DNA from: Parabacteroides sp.
Lineage (GTDB): Bacteria; Bacteroidota; Bacteroidia; Bacteroidales; Tannerellaceae
Length of the DNA stretch: 64,000 nucleotides
Assembly (NCBI GenBank): GCA_018054455.1
Contig: JAGPJL010000002.1
Location: 1 to 64,000, forward strand
Direction: 5' to 3'
Shown: positions 52,806 through 62,420 of the stretch, piece by piece
Numbering within the stretch: the first letter of the stretch is position 1
How the letters are laid out: the number at the start of each line of letters is the position of its first letter
Notes under the pieces: generated by a model
What the model saw: the letters and a program-made list of their open reading frames with translations, nothing else
Databases searched by the model: none
What the model was told of the DNA's origin: nothing
Position numbers and translations under genes: made by a program

Positions 52806-55052
52806 TTATTTTGTAACGTTTAGCGCAGCTCCGGCTTTAAACCAATCAATCTGCATTTTATTATAGGTGTGTACTACTTCGAAAGATTCATGCGTTCCAT
52901 CTGCATGATAAATTACAGCTGTGAGATTCATATCCGGAGCAAACGAACGTAAACCCATAATTGAAATATGATCATTTTCACGAATTTTATCGTAATCAGA
53001 TTTATTGGCAAACGTTAGTGCAAGCATCCCTTGTTTTTTCAAATTTGTTTCATGGATACGGGCAAAAGATTTCGCGAGAATAACTTTTACATTTAAAAAG
53101 CGAGGCTCCATCGCTGCATGTTCTCTGGATGATCCTTCTCCATAGTTCTCTTCAGCGACAACAATAGAGGAAATACCTTTCGCCTTATATAGCTTAGCCA
53201 CAGCAGATACGGCTTCATATTCGCCATTAAGCTGGTTTAAAACGGAATTTGTTTTACCATTGAACGCGTTGACTGCTCCCATTAGCATATTATCAGAAAT
53301 ATTTTCGAGATGACCGCGAAAACGAAGCCAGGGACCTGCCATCGAAATATGGTCTGTTGTACATTTACCTTCTGCTTTTATCAGTAAAGGCATCTCCAAC
53401 AGGTCGTTTCCATCCCATGGAGTAAACGGTTCAAGAGCTTGTAATCTGGTTGAATCCGGATTAATTTTAATTTCGGTAACCTCTTCTCCCGGAGCTACGT
53501 ATCCATTTTCCTCTACAGCAAAGCCATTAGGCGGAAAGTCGGTGCCTTGAGGTTCATTTAACTTAATTTGCTGACCAGACTCGTTTGTAAGCGTATCGGT
53601 AAGCGGATTAAAACATAAATCGCCAGCTATAGTAAGCGCCATTGTTAGCTCCGGCGAAGCTACAAAAGCATGAGTATTGGGATTCCCGTCGGCTCGTTTT
53701 GCGAAATTTCTATTAAATGAAGTAACAATAGAATTCTTCCGGCTATTGTCGTCGGTGTGGCGTTTCCACTGTCCAATACAAGGACCGCAAGCATTGGCCA
53801 TAATTACAGCTCCAACATTTTCGAACGATGCAAGAAGTCCGTCTCTATCAGCTGTATACCTAATTTGTTCTGAACCGGGATTAATAATAAGAGGAGATGC
53901 AACTTTTAGCTTATCATTATAAGCCTGGCGAGCAATTGAAGCTGCCCTGCTTAAATCTTGATAAGAAGAATTGGTACATGATCCGATAAGTCCAACTTCC
54001 ATTTTACGAGGATAGTTATTTTCTATCACTTTGGCTGCAAACTGAGAAATAGGAGTCGCGGCATCTGGCGTGAAAGGACCATTAATATGAGGTTCAAGTA
54101 CGGACAGATCAATTTCAATAAGTCGGTCGTAGAAAGCTTCCGGATGATTGGAAACTTCAGGATCCGGCATAAGATATTCTGATATTTCATCGGCTAAAGC
54201 AGCGATTTCGGCTCTACCTGTTGCCCGTAAGTAAGCAGACATTTGAGAATCGTAAGGGAACAGAGAAGAAGTAGCCCCTACTTCGGCACCCATATTACAA
54301 ATTGTAGCTTTACCAGTGGCAGAGATAGAAGTCGTTCCTTCTCCAAAATATTCGATGATGGCATTCGTTCCACCCTTTACAGTTAGGATACCAGCCAGTT
54401 TGAGGATTACATCTTTTGGCGATGCCCATCCGTTTAGTTTTCCTGTAAGCTTAACACCAATAAGTTTAGGCATTTTTAATTCCCACTCCATGCCGGTCAT
54501 AACATCTACGGCATCAGCACCTCCTACTCCAATTGCAATCATACCTAAGCCCCCTGCATTGGGTGTGTGAGAATCAGTTCCAATCATCATTCCTCCAGGG
54601 AAAGCATAATTTTCAAGTACCACCTGATGAATGATACCGGCTCCAGGTTTCCAGAATCCTATACCAAAATTGGCAGATACACTTCGTAGGAAGTCGAATA
54701 CTTCTCTATTACTTTCATTGGCCGTATTCATATCCGTTTTTGCCCCCATATGTGCCTGGATAAGATGATCACAATGAACTGTTGCCGGTACGGCCGATTT
54801 TTTCTTTCCGGAATTCATAAACTGAAGCAATGCCATTTGTGCAGTTGCATCCTGCATAGCCACCCTATCGGGCCGAAAATTTACATAATCCACCCCTCTG
54901 AGATAGCTTTTTAATTCTTCCTGATTGTAAAGATGTGCATATAAGATTTTTTCGGCAAGCGTCAAAGGTTTACCAACACGCTGTTTCGACCTATCTACTT
55001 TACTTCCAAAAGAAGCGTAGAATTTTTTAAGCATTTCAATATCAAATATCAT
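52806..55052 (-). CDS. acn: Aconitate hydratase
   Basis: A 748-residue aconitase from the ATG at 55052 ([18 protein letters not shown]), the usual start of the Bacteroidales enzyme; the frame is open to 55085 but the extra 11 residues look untypical. The [4Fe-4S] ligands lie in [17 protein letters not shown] and [14 protein letters not shown]. The substrate arginines/serine region is [23 protein letters not shown] and [39 protein letters not shown] is a core block. It resembles the mitochondrial type. First gene of the acn-icd-gltA operon; together these make the oxidative branch of the TCA cycle. Confidence 0.95.
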   Translation of the reverse strand: MIFDIEMLKKFYASFGSKVDRSKQRVGKPLTLAEKILYAHLYNQEELKSYLRGVDYVNFRPDRVAMQDATAQMALLQFMNSGKKKSAVPATVHCDHLIQAHMGAKTDMNTANESNREVFDFLRSVSANFGIGFWKPGAGIIHQVVLENYAFPGGMMIGTDSHTPNAGGLGMIAIGVGGADAVDVMTGMEWELKMPKLIGVKLTGKLNGWASPKDVILKLAGILTVKGGTNAIIEYFGEGTTSISATGKATICNMGAEVGATSSLFPYDSQMSAYLRATGRAEIAALADEISEYLMPDPEVSNHPEAFYDRLIEIDLSVLEPHINGPFTPDAATPISQFAAKVIENNYPRKMEVGLIGSCTNSSYQDLSRAASIARQAYNDKLKVASPLIINPGSEQIRYTADRDGLLASFENVGAVIMANACGPCIGQWKRHTDDNSRKNSIVTSFNRNFAKRADGNPNTHAFVASPELTMALTIAGDLCFNPLTDTLTNESGQQIKLNEPQGTDFPPNGFAVEENGYVAPGEEVTEIKINPDSTRLQALEPFTPWDGNDLLEMPLLIKAEGKCTTDHISMAGPWLRFRGHLENISDNMLMGAVNAFNGKTNSVLNQLNGEYEAVSAVAKLYKAKGISSIVVAEENYGEGSSREHAAMEPRFLNVKVILAKSFARIHETNLKKQGMLALTFANKSDYDKIRENDHISIMGLRSFAPDMNLTAVIYHADGTHESFEVVHTYNKMQIDWFKAGAALNVTK

Positions 55053-55342
55053 ATCAATTAATTTATTATGGAATCCGTTTTTCAATCAGAATTATTTATT
55101 AAGCAGATTGTTATCTTTTACACGTATATAAAACTCAAAGTATTGTTGTTTTGTTCAGGATTTGGTTAATTTTATTAGTGTTTTTTATCTCGAGCATTCT
55201 TTTTGCAATGAACTGTAAGCTTTATTCCTTGAATATGAAGTCAAATACATTTATCACGCTATAGTTTTAATAAAGTTACCAAGCAAGTCTACGAAAAATT
55301 GATTATAATTTTGAACTTTCATAATTAGGACTTTGAGTTGTT

Positions 55343-55378
55343 AAAGTATATACTTTGGCGACTCAAAGTATATACTTT
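55343..55378. repeat. Tandem 14-bp perfect palindromes (AAAGTATATACTTT)
   Basis: The same perfect palindrome occurs at 55343-55356 and 55365-55378, with starts 22 bp apart (about two helical turns) so both lie on the same face of the DNA. They lie 290-325 bp upstream of the acn start. Likely binding sites for a dimeric regulator; the regulator is unknown. The 882-bp stretch 55053-55934 holds no gene that I can support. Confidence 0.5.
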
Positions 55379-55393
55379 CAGACCAAAAAGTAC

Positions 55394-55409
55394 CGGGGAA
55401 TATTCCCCG
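55394..55409. repeat. 16-bp perfect palindrome (CGGGGAATATTCCCCG)
   Basis: A self-complementary sequence 16 bp downstream of the twin palindromes. It could be a hairpin in RNA or a regulator site. GC-rich ends make it stand out from its AT-rich surroundings. Confidence 0.45.
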
Positions 55410-55456
55410 TTCCAGAGACTTTTTTTCCTCTTCCCGGGAAAGTTTATATTAAAAAT

Positions 55457-55584
55457 AGCCTTCACTCCTTCACTTTTACCTTTAAAAATATGACAATCAA
55501 CAAATTAAAAGTGAAGGCTAACCTTTTATAGCCTTCACTTTTCCCTAAAAAGCCTTCACTTTTGGCATTATAGCCTTCACTTTT
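55457..55584. repeat. Short repeat family AGCCTTCACTTTT
   Basis: Exact copies at 55530-55542, 55551-55563 and 55572-55584, an inverted copy at 55507-55519, and a degenerate longer copy at about 55457-55478. The inverted and first direct copy make a perfect 14-bp hairpin (55507-55520 with 55529-55542, 8-nt loop). The frame 55462-55650 on the minus strand is only a by-product of this repeat. Confidence 0.55.
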
Positions 55585-55908
55585 TGGAGAAAAACTGAAA
55601 ACACATCCTCTTTTTGAAGACGGAAAATTCATTTTTTTTGAAAAAAGCAACTAATTGGTTCAATTAAATTACATGGTACGACTTTGTTACCCCTCTCACG
55701 AAAACAAAACGGCTAGTTGCTGTTATCCATATACAATGGATTGCTTCCGCGGGATGTAAGTATTCTTATATATTTTTGAAGAGTAAAAGCACTCATTTTA
55801 AACCAGTAAAACTATGTATACATCTGCGATTAGTTTCAATGATTAAATAAAAAGTAAATTAATTTATCATGTTTATGCTAAACTAGTCAATAAAATAAGA
55901 ATAAATTG

Positions 55909-55916
55909 TATATTTG
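55909..55916 (+). promoter_or_regulatory. Putative -7 box for the helicase gene
   Basis: TATATTTG lies 18 bp upstream of the ATG at 55935. No clear -33 element. Confidence 0.45.
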
Positions 55917-55934
55917 CAGTCAAATTGATCTTAA

Positions 55935-57839
55935 ATGATATTACAAACGACTTTCTCGCCTGTATTAGAACTCCAACATCAATACAATCTGTTGTTGAAA
56001 GAGTACGCTTCGGAAAAAGAAGCATACCGTCAACAATCAGAACGAATAGGGATTTGGAAAAGGAAGCAGCAAGGTCTTTGTTGGTTTCCGGTTGAGACAG
56101 GAAGAAGTTATTATAATTCATTGAATCAATTTGTTGTAGAAATTGAACGTACTGAAGATAAGGAACTGGAACATGCCTTTGAATATGGAAAACCGGTTTG
56201 TTTTTTTAATTCCGGCATTGGAGGTTCGCTTCATTATTACAACTGGTCTGCTTTGATTAGTTATGTGAAAGACGATCGTATGGTAATAGTATTACCTAAT
56301 CCGGAAGCATTGCTTGAATTAAAGCAAGCCTCCGATCTTGGTATACAGCTTTACTTTGACGAAACAAGTTATAAAGCAATGTTTACTGCTATATCAACAG
56401 TAATGAATGCTAAAAACAACCGGTTGTCGCACCTTCGGGATGTAATGCTAGGAAATACGTCTTCTTCTGTCAGGGAGCTTACGCCTATGCGTTTCCCTTG
56501 GTTGAATACGACTCAGGAAGAGGCTGTTAACAGTGTACTCGAAGCAAAGGACGTTGCTATAGTGCACGGTCCTCCGGGAACAGGAAAGACAACAACACTT
56601 GAAGAAGCTGTCTGTGAAACATTGCAGCGGGAAAATCAGGTACTGGTTTGTGCTCAAAGTAATATGGCAGTTGATTGGATTGCGGAAAAATTAGTGGATC
56701 GTGGTGTATCGGTTTTACGGATTGGCAATCCTACCCGTGTAAATGATAAAATGTTATCGTTTACTTACGAACGACGTTTTGAATCTCATCCGGACTATCC
56801 CGAATTATGGAGTATACGGAAAGCAATCAGAGATTTGCAGCGCTCTATGAGAAAGCATAGTCATGAAGAACGGGAAACCATACGTAACCGTATGTCGCGT
56901 TTGCGGTTTAGAGCAACCGAATTAGAGGTGGCAATCGATGCATCCCTGTTTGATCAGGCCCGGGTAGTTGCCAGTACTCTTATTGGAACAGCAAATCGGG
57001 TTTTGGATAATCATCGGTTCACAACATTATTCATAGATGAGGCAGCTCAGGCATTGGAAGCAGCTTGTTGGGTAGCAATAAGTAAAGCAGATCGGGTAAT
57101 ACTGGCAGGAGATCATCATCAGCTCCCTCCCACAATTAAATGTATGGAGGCTGCAAAAGAAGGACTAAGTGAAACGCTGATGCAAAAGGTGGCAGCAAGA
57201 AAACCATCGACTGTTTCAATGTTGAAGGTTCAATATCGAATGCACGAAGATATTATGGGATTTTCTTCTGCATGGTTTTATAATAATGAATTGAAGGCTG
57301 CTCCGGAAGTTAAGGACCGTGGTATTCTTGCTTACGATACACCTTTAGTTTGGTATAATACAGACGGATGCGATTTTAGAGAAGATCAGCAAGCAGAAAG
57401 CCTTAGCAAAATAAATAAGGAGGAAGCTCATTTGTTGATTGATAGATTGTACAAGTATATAAGTAAAATAGGAAGAGACCGTGTATTGGATGAACAAATT
57501 GATTTTGGTCTTATCTCTCCCTATAAAGCCCAGGTACAGTACATGCGATCGCTTATAAAACGTGATGTTTTTTTCAAGCCCTACCGTAAATTAATTACGG
57601 TTCATACAGTAGATGGATTTCAGGGTCAGGAAAGAGATGTAATTTTGATTAGTTTGGTTCGTGCAAATGATGAAGGTAAAATAGGATTTTTACTGGATCT
57701 GCGCAGAATGAATGTTGCAATAACAAGAGCACGAATGAAGCTTATAATTTTAGGGAATGCATCTACCCTAACGAAACATGCATTTTATAAGCATTTATAT
57801 AAATATATTCAAGAGAAAGGAAAAATAATTTCATTGTGA
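55935..57839 (+). CDS. SF1B (UPF1/IGHMBP2-like) DNA/RNA helicase
   Basis: A 634-residue superfamily 1B helicase. An N-terminal domain of about 180 residues is followed by Walker A VHGPPGTGKTTTLEEA (about 210-222), VLVCAQSNMAVDWIAEKL (Ia), FIDEAAQALEAACW (Walker B), LAGDHHQLPPTI (III), LKVQYRMHEDIMGF (IV), LITVHTVDGFQGQERDVILISLVRAN (V) and LRRMNVAITRARMKLII (VI). The layout is that of IGHMBP2 and Senataxin-type enzymes, which move 5' to 3' on nucleic acid. Bacterial members are widespread but poorly studied, and their substrate (RNA, DNA or R-loop) is unknown here. The gene is monocistronic. Confidence 0.9.
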   Translation: MILQTTFSPVLELQHQYNLLLKEYASEKEAYRQQSERIGIWKRKQQGLCWFPVETGRSYYNSLNQFVVEIERTEDKELEHAFEYGKPVCFFNSGIGGSLHYYNWSALISYVKDDRMVIVLPNPEALLELKQASDLGIQLYFDETSYKAMFTAISTVMNAKNNRLSHLRDVMLGNTSSSVRELTPMRFPWLNTTQEEAVNSVLEAKDVAIVHGPPGTGKTTTLEEAVCETLQRENQVLVCAQSNMAVDWIAEKLVDRGVSVLRIGNPTRVNDKMLSFTYERRFESHPDYPELWSIRKAIRDLQRSMRKHSHEERETIRNRMSRLRFRATELEVAIDASLFDQARVVASTLIGTANRVLDNHRFTTLFIDEAAQALEAACWVAISKADRVILAGDHHQLPPTIKCMEAAKEGLSETLMQKVAARKPSTVSMLKVQYRMHEDIMGFSSAWFYNNELKAAPEVKDRGILAYDTPLVWYNTDGCDFREDQQAESLSKINKEEAHLLIDRLYKYISKIGRDRVLDEQIDFGLISPYKAQVQYMRSLIKRDVFFKPYRKLITVHTVDGFQGQERDVILISLVRANDEGKIGFLLDLRRMNVAITRARMKLIILGNASTLTKHAFYKHLYKYIQEKGKIISL

Positions 57840-57988
57840 GAACTTGCTACATGCTAGTAAATTAGAGCAATAGAAACAAATGAATTATTTTTTTTAATAA
57901 TTGATGCAACAATCCGTGCGATATGAATGTTATAGTTAAAAAAAGATATACTATTAATAATTTGGTTTAGAAAACAGTTAAGAAGAAT

Positions 57989-58252
57989 ATGGAAAATTTA
58001 AAAGAATCTGCAGAAGTAGCTGCTGGGAGAATTGATCCGAAAGCAGAAGTTGTTGTTATTTGCAAAATGCTAAAAGCACGTAGAAAAGAGTTAGGCTTAA
58101 ACCAGAAACAGTTTGCTGAACTTTTAGGAGTTAAACCGGAATATATTTCAAGAATTGAAGCCGGTAAAGTAGACCTTCAGCTTTCAACCCTCATTAGATT
58201 GTCTAGAGGTTTGAATTTGCAATTGGTAATTAATCCTGTTGTAGGAGTATAA
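57989..58252 (+). CDS. Small XRE-family HTH protein
   Basis: An 87-residue protein with an XRE helix-turn-helix at about 35-85: LGLNQKQFAELLGVKPEYISRIEAGKVDLQLSTLIRLSRGLN. Antitoxins of HigA and related families look like this, but no toxin gene lies next to it. The stretch before the HTH has a charged VAAGRIDPKAEVVVICKMLKARR. It is closed by a terminator. Role unknown. Confidence 0.8.
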   Translation: MENLKESAEVAAGRIDPKAEVVVICKMLKARRKELGLNQKQFAELLGVKPEYISRIEAGKVDLQLSTLIRLSRGLNLQLVINPVVGV

Positions 58253-58273
58253 ATTAAGTTTTATAATCTCACT

Positions 58274-58318
58274 AACCCCATAAAAGAGCAACAAAAGCTT
58301 CTTTTATGGGGTTTTTAT
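58274..58318 (+). terminator. Intrinsic terminator after the small XRE gene
   Basis: AACCCCATAAAAGA (58274-58287) pairs perfectly with TCTTTTATGGGGTT (58300-58313), 12-nt loop, followed by T-rich TTTATTT. Confidence 0.9.
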
Positions 58319-58380
58319 TTAAAATACCTTTTTGAATACAGGAATAAGCTTTATCTGAAGTAAGTTTCGGAAATTAGTTT

Positions 58381-58388
58381 TATTTTTG
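58381..58388 (+). promoter_or_regulatory. Putative -7 box for the menaquinone operon
   Basis: TATTTTTG matches TAnnTTTG, 22 bp upstream of the ATG at 58411 and directly after a terminator, so this is the most likely start of the men transcript. No -33 TTG at the right distance. Confidence 0.5.
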
Positions 58389-58410
58389 TGATTAAATCAA
58401 ACTAGAACCC

Positions 58411-59640
58411 ATGAAGTATAAACTTATAGTACTTGATATTGACGGTACGCTTACTAATGCAAAAAAAGAGATATCACCTCGTACAAAGGCGACTCTTATT
58501 AAAGCTCAGGAACTAGGTATAAAAGTTGTATTGGCATCAGGAAGGCCTACTTATGGTATAAAACCGTTGGCAGAAGAATTGAAACTTTCCGAGTTTGGAG
58601 GATATATTCTTTCATACAATGGAGGTTGTATTGTTGACTGTACTACCGGAAAAATTACTCACGAAAAAAGACTGAATAAAAACATTCTTCCCCATTTTCA
58701 AAGCATCGCCAAAAAGAAAAACTTTGCTCTTGTTTCTTTTGACGAAACGTCCATAATAACAGAAACTCCCGACAATGAATTTGTCCAGAAAGAATCGTTT
58801 TTAAACAAAATGCCTGTTCGACAAGTTCCTGATTTTCTTGAAGCAATGAATTTTTCTCCATCCAAATGCCTTATGATGGGTGAACCTGCCAGATTGGCTT
58901 TACTGGAGAAAGAAATGCAAAACTCATTTGGCGGGCAAATTGGGGTTTACCGATCTGAACCCTTTTTCCTTGAATTAGTTCCTTTAAATACTGACAAAGC
59001 TAAATCAATAGCAATGCTGGTAGATGATTTAAATATTACAAAAGAAGAAGTTATTGCTGTTGGTGATGGCTTTAATGATCTTTCAATGATAGAATATGCT
59101 GGTTTGGGAGTGGCCATGGCTAATGCGCAAGAACCCGTTAAAGCTTGTGCTGATTATGTTACTTTATCGAACGAAGAAGACGGCGTTGCTCATTTAATCG
59201 AGAAATATATTTTTACAGCCTTTATCGGATTGAGTACTTCTCTTGAAAAGATTAATGACAGTCTCAAAGATTCGCTCATGCACAGTTTAGGCATACGTTT
59301 TACGATTGCCGAGGAGGATCATGTGGAAGCAACTATGCCTGTAGATGTTCGTACCCGTCAGCCATTTGGAATTTTGCATGGGGGGGCTACATTGGCCCTT
59401 GCAGAAACAGTAGCTGGATTTGGATCTAACTTGCTTTGTAATGAATGCGAATTTGTTGTTGGCATGCAGGTTAGCGGTAATCATATATCCTCGGCTCGCG
59501 AAGGCGATACTGTTACAGCTGTAGCAAGAATTATTCACAAAGGAAGATCTACCCATATCTGGAATGTGGATATTATATCATCTATGGGAAAGTTAATTTC
59601 CAGTATTCGAGTGATGAACAGTATTTTAAAGAAACGATGA
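58411..59640 (+). CDS. HAD-IIB phosphatase fused to a MenI-type hotdog thioesterase
   Basis: A 409-residue bifunctional protein. Residues 1-265 form a Cof-type HAD phosphatase: nucleophile LDIDGTLT (Asp9, Asp11), SGRP at 43-46, Lys near 196, and VGDGFNDL (218-224). Residues about 283-405 are a hotdog-fold thioesterase with Gln317, His323 and Glu332 in RQPFGILHGGATLALAE. Their spacing (6 and 9) is the same as Gln48-His54-Glu63 of the E. coli DHNA-CoA thioesterase MenI (YdiI). The gene overlaps menF by 4 bp, so DHNA-CoA hydrolysis in the menaquinone route is the likely job of that half. The HAD half has no evident role in that pathway. HAD substrate unknown. Confidence 0.88.
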   Translation: MKYKLIVLDIDGTLTNAKKEISPRTKATLIKAQELGIKVVLASGRPTYGIKPLAEELKLSEFGGYILSYNGGCIVDCTTGKITHEKRLNKNILPHFQSIAKKKNFALVSFDETSIITETPDNEFVQKESFLNKMPVRQVPDFLEAMNFSPSKCLMMGEPARLALLEKEMQNSFGGQIGVYRSEPFFLELVPLNTDKAKSIAMLVDDLNITKEEVIAVGDGFNDLSMIEYAGLGVAMANAQEPVKACADYVTLSNEEDGVAHLIEKYIFTAFIGLSTSLEKINDSLKDSLMHSLGIRFTIAEEDHVEATMPVDVRTRQPFGILHGGATLALAETVAGFGSNLLCNECEFVVGMQVSGNHISSAREGDTVTAVARIIHKGRSTHIWNVDIISSMGKLISSIRVMNSILKKR

Positions 59641-60743
59641 TTCCTGAAGAAGTAACAAATTTTGAAGGGATTGATGCCTTAATTAATCAGAATCGCAGCT
59701 TTGCATTATATTGCCTTCCGGGTTTAAACGAGCCTACCTTGGTTTTGCAAACAGGAGACAATGCGTGTAACTTAAAGACCTATTCGGATTTAAATGGAAA
59801 AAAGGGGTTTGTATTGGCTCCATTTTGTTTAAATGATTCGCATCCGATAGTTTTGATTCGTGCTGATGTCGTTTCTACTGGTTGGAAAGCTATTGCGGGT
59901 TATTCATCTGGCAAATCATTTCGGATAATGGATGATTTTCAAGAATTTTCTGTTGAGGATGAGGCTGATTCGTTTACAAATTACACACGGATATTTGATT
60001 TGTTCATCGATCCATTGCGTAAAGGTACATTCGAAAAATTAGTTTTATCACGTAAAATAAAGGGATGTAAAGTTAAATCATTTTCTCCGGCCCAGTCATT
60101 TTATAATGCGTGCAAACTGTACACGAGAGCATTCGTGTATTTATGTCATACTCCGCAAAGCGGAACATGGTTAGGTAGTACTCCGGAACTTTTACTCTCT
60201 GGGGAATCCGGCAACTGGCATACTGTAGCGCTGGCAGGAACGCAGCCGATAATTAACAACCTTTTGCCTGATAATTGGAATGATAAAAACCGAAGAGAAC
60301 AAGCCTTGGTTGCAGGATATATTAAAACTCAACTTGCTTCTTCAGGAATTAATCCTTCGGAAGACGGACCTTATACAGTTCGCGCAGGCGAACTTGCCCA
60401 TCTAAAAACGGATTTTCATTTTGAATTATCTGATAAAGCTTGTTTAGGTGATTTGGTAGAGTTGCTTCATCCTACTCCTGCTATTTGCGGGTTGCCAAGA
60501 AAGGACGCTCTTCGTTTTATTAACGAAAACGAAGGATACGATCGCAGTTATTATTCGGGGTTTATTGGAAGAATAGACCCTAAAGGATCTAATGATTTGT
60601 ATGTAAACCTCCGTTGCATGCAAATTGACAGCAAGGAGCTTACTCTATATGCTGGTGGCGGATTACTGGCGTCGTCGGATGTTGATCAGGAATGGGAAGA
60701 AACAAAAGATAAATTACAGACCATGTTGGCCATATTAAAATAA
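59637..60743 (+). CDS. menF: Isochorismate synthase
   Basis: A 368-residue enzyme converting chorismate to isochorismate, the entry step of menaquinone synthesis. The start overlaps the previous stop by 4 bp (ATGA). Chorismate-binding blocks are GTFEKLVLSRKIKG, SGTWLGSTPELLLS, TVALAGTQPI, NRREQALVAGYIKT and LVELLHPTPAICGLPRKDALRFINENEGYDRSYYSGFIGRID, with the metal and base residues of the family. It is shorter than the 430-residue E. coli MenF at the N-terminus, as is usual in this phylum. Confidence 0.95.
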   Translation: MIPEEVTNFEGIDALINQNRSFALYCLPGLNEPTLVLQTGDNACNLKTYSDLNGKKGFVLAPFCLNDSHPIVLIRADVVSTGWKAIAGYSSGKSFRIMDDFQEFSVEDEADSFTNYTRIFDLFIDPLRKGTFEKLVLSRKIKGCKVKSFSPAQSFYNACKLYTRAFVYLCHTPQSGTWLGSTPELLLSGESGNWHTVALAGTQPIINNLLPDNWNDKNRREQALVAGYIKTQLASSGINPSEDGPYTVRAGELAHLKTDFHFELSDKACLGDLVELLHPTPAICGLPRKDALRFINENEGYDRSYYSGFIGRIDPKGSNDLYVNLRCMQIDSKELTLYAGGGLLASSDVDQEWEETKDKLQTMLAILK

Positions 60744-60749
60744 AAGCTT

Positions 60750-62417
60750 ATGTACTCTTCAAAGAAAAATGTTTTGTTACTGGCAGCCATGCTCGAAGCA
60801 TATTCAATTCGAGAGGTTGTGCTTTGTCCGGGCTCCAGAAATTCGCCACTTATTCAAACATTTTCTCAAAATCCTCTTTTTAGATGTTTTACTGTAGTCG
60901 ACGAAAGGAGTGCGGGTTTTTTTGCATTAGGTCTTTCACAGGAACTTCAGCAGCCGGTTGCTGTATGTTGTACTTCTGGAACTGCCTTGTTAAATCTGGC
61001 ACCTGCAGTGGCGGAGGCTTACTATCAGCAGGTTCCTTTACTTGTAATTTCGGCCGACAGGCCTCAGGCATGGATTGGTCAGATGGATGGTCAAACACTT
61101 CCACAACCGGGAGTGTTTAATTCTCTTGTAAAACATTCTGTACAGTTGCCCGATCCAATTTCGGAGGAAGAGGAATGGTACAGCAAGCGTCTAATGCATG
61201 AAGCTATCACTCAATTAACTTACCATGTTCCTGGTCCGACTCATATAAACATACCTTTAGCCGAACCTTTGTTTGATTTTACTGCAACAGAATTACCTGT
61301 TATTAAACCAATTCTTCGCGATGGGCCTTATTCTTCTCTGAAAAATAATATTTTATTGGAAGAATGGAATGAACACAAAAAGCGAATGATTCTTGTCGGG
61401 CAGTTGCCTCCTTTTAATGGATTACAACAAGCGCTTGAACAGCTTGCAGCAAAGTTTGATTGTGTTATTTTTGCCGAACATACGGCGAATATCCCTTCAT
61501 CAAGCGTTATTTATAATTATGATGCTATATTGTATCAGTTACTAAACGAAGAAATTGTTTGTTTTTCGCCAGATTTACTTATTACATTAGGTGGACATAT
61601 TGTTTCCAAAAGGATAAAGAAATTCTTGCGTTCACACCCTCCAAAAGCTCATTGGTGTATTTCTGAAGATAACAAGATCGTCGATCTATTCCAGTGTCTT
61701 ACTGCACAACTTGAAATGGATCCGCTTTCCTTTATTGAAGAACTATTAAAAAAATGTCCCGATACGGGAGAAAAACATATTTATCAATCTCGATGGGAGA
61801 AACAAACTCAAAGGGTTAAGCCTCCAATGGATATTGTATTCTCTGATTTGTGGGCAATTGGAAATCTTTTTTCTTCCTTACCTGCTAAAGCGGCCTTACA
61901 ATTGGGAAATAGTTCGACTGTTCGCAATGCGCAACTCTTTCCTTTAGACCCCTCGATTGCTGTTTATTGTAATAGAGGAACCAGTGGAATAGAAGGGTCC
62001 GTTTCGACAGCTGTTGGCTTTGCTGCTATTCATAAAGGACTTACTTTTCTGGTTGTCGGAGACTTGAGTTTCTTTTACGATATAAATGGGATATGGAACC
62101 GTCACACAAGGAATAACCTGCGTATTTTACTAATAAATAACGGAGGTGGAGAGATTTTTCACTTGCTGCCAGGATTAAATAAGGCTTCATCGTTGGATAC
62201 ATATGTTTGCTGCAGACATAATACACGTGCCGGAGAATGGGCCGAGGCTATGGGTTTTGATTACTATGCTGCCACGAACGAAGATGAATTCTCGGCCAAT
62301 CTTCCTTTATTTGTTTCAAATACATCTGTACGTCCCCTATTATTTGAGATTATTACTTCCATGGAAGTAAACGCCGAGGTTTTTAAAACGTATTATCATC
62401 ATCTAAAAACAATATAA
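60750..62417 (+). CDS. menD: 2-succinyl-5-enolpyruvyl-6-hydroxy-3-cyclohexene-1-carboxylate synthase
   Basis: A 555-residue thiamine diphosphate enzyme that adds a succinyl semialdehyde unit from 2-oxoglutarate to isochorismate. The N-terminal substrate and ThDP region is VLCPGSRNSPLI and VDERSAGFFALGL; CCTSGTALLNLAPAVAEAYYQQVPLLVISADRP is a family block. The ThDP-Mg motif in the C-terminal domain is VGDLSFFYDINGIWN...LINNGGGEIFHLLPG. It follows menF by 6 bp. Confidence 0.95.
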   Translation: MYSSKKNVLLLAAMLEAYSIREVVLCPGSRNSPLIQTFSQNPLFRCFTVVDERSAGFFALGLSQELQQPVAVCCTSGTALLNLAPAVAEAYYQQVPLLVISADRPQAWIGQMDGQTLPQPGVFNSLVKHSVQLPDPISEEEEWYSKRLMHEAITQLTYHVPGPTHINIPLAEPLFDFTATELPVIKPILRDGPYSSLKNNILLEEWNEHKKRMILVGQLPPFNGLQQALEQLAAKFDCVIFAEHTANIPSSSVIYNYDAILYQLLNEEIVCFSPDLLITLGGHIVSKRIKKFLRSHPPKAHWCISEDNKIVDLFQCLTAQLEMDPLSFIEELLKKCPDTGEKHIYQSRWEKQTQRVKPPMDIVFSDLWAIGNLFSSLPAKAALQLGNSSTVRNAQLFPLDPSIAVYCNRGTSGIEGSVSTAVGFAAIHKGLTFLVVGDLSFFYDINGIWNRHTRNNLRILLINNGGGEIFHLLPGLNKASSLDTYVCCRHNTRAGEWAEAMGFDYYAATNEDEFSANLPLFVSNTSVRPLLFEIITSMEVNAEVFKTYYHHLKTI

Positions 62418-62420
62418 AAT

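Noticed and set aside
55462..55650. A 62-residue minus-strand frame with repeated KSEG(Y) units
   Set aside because: The repeated residues come directly from the AGCCTTCACTTTT DNA repeats; no signal for translation and no family.
55670..55725. Stretch with GGTACGACTTTGTTACCCC and ACGGCTAG, faintly like the end of 16S rRNA
   Set aside because: Short words match but in the wrong order and without the rest of the rRNA; treated as chance.
57989..58252. Toxin-antitoxin pair
   Set aside because: The small XRE protein looks like an antitoxin, but there is no second small gene on either side; a terminator follows directly.
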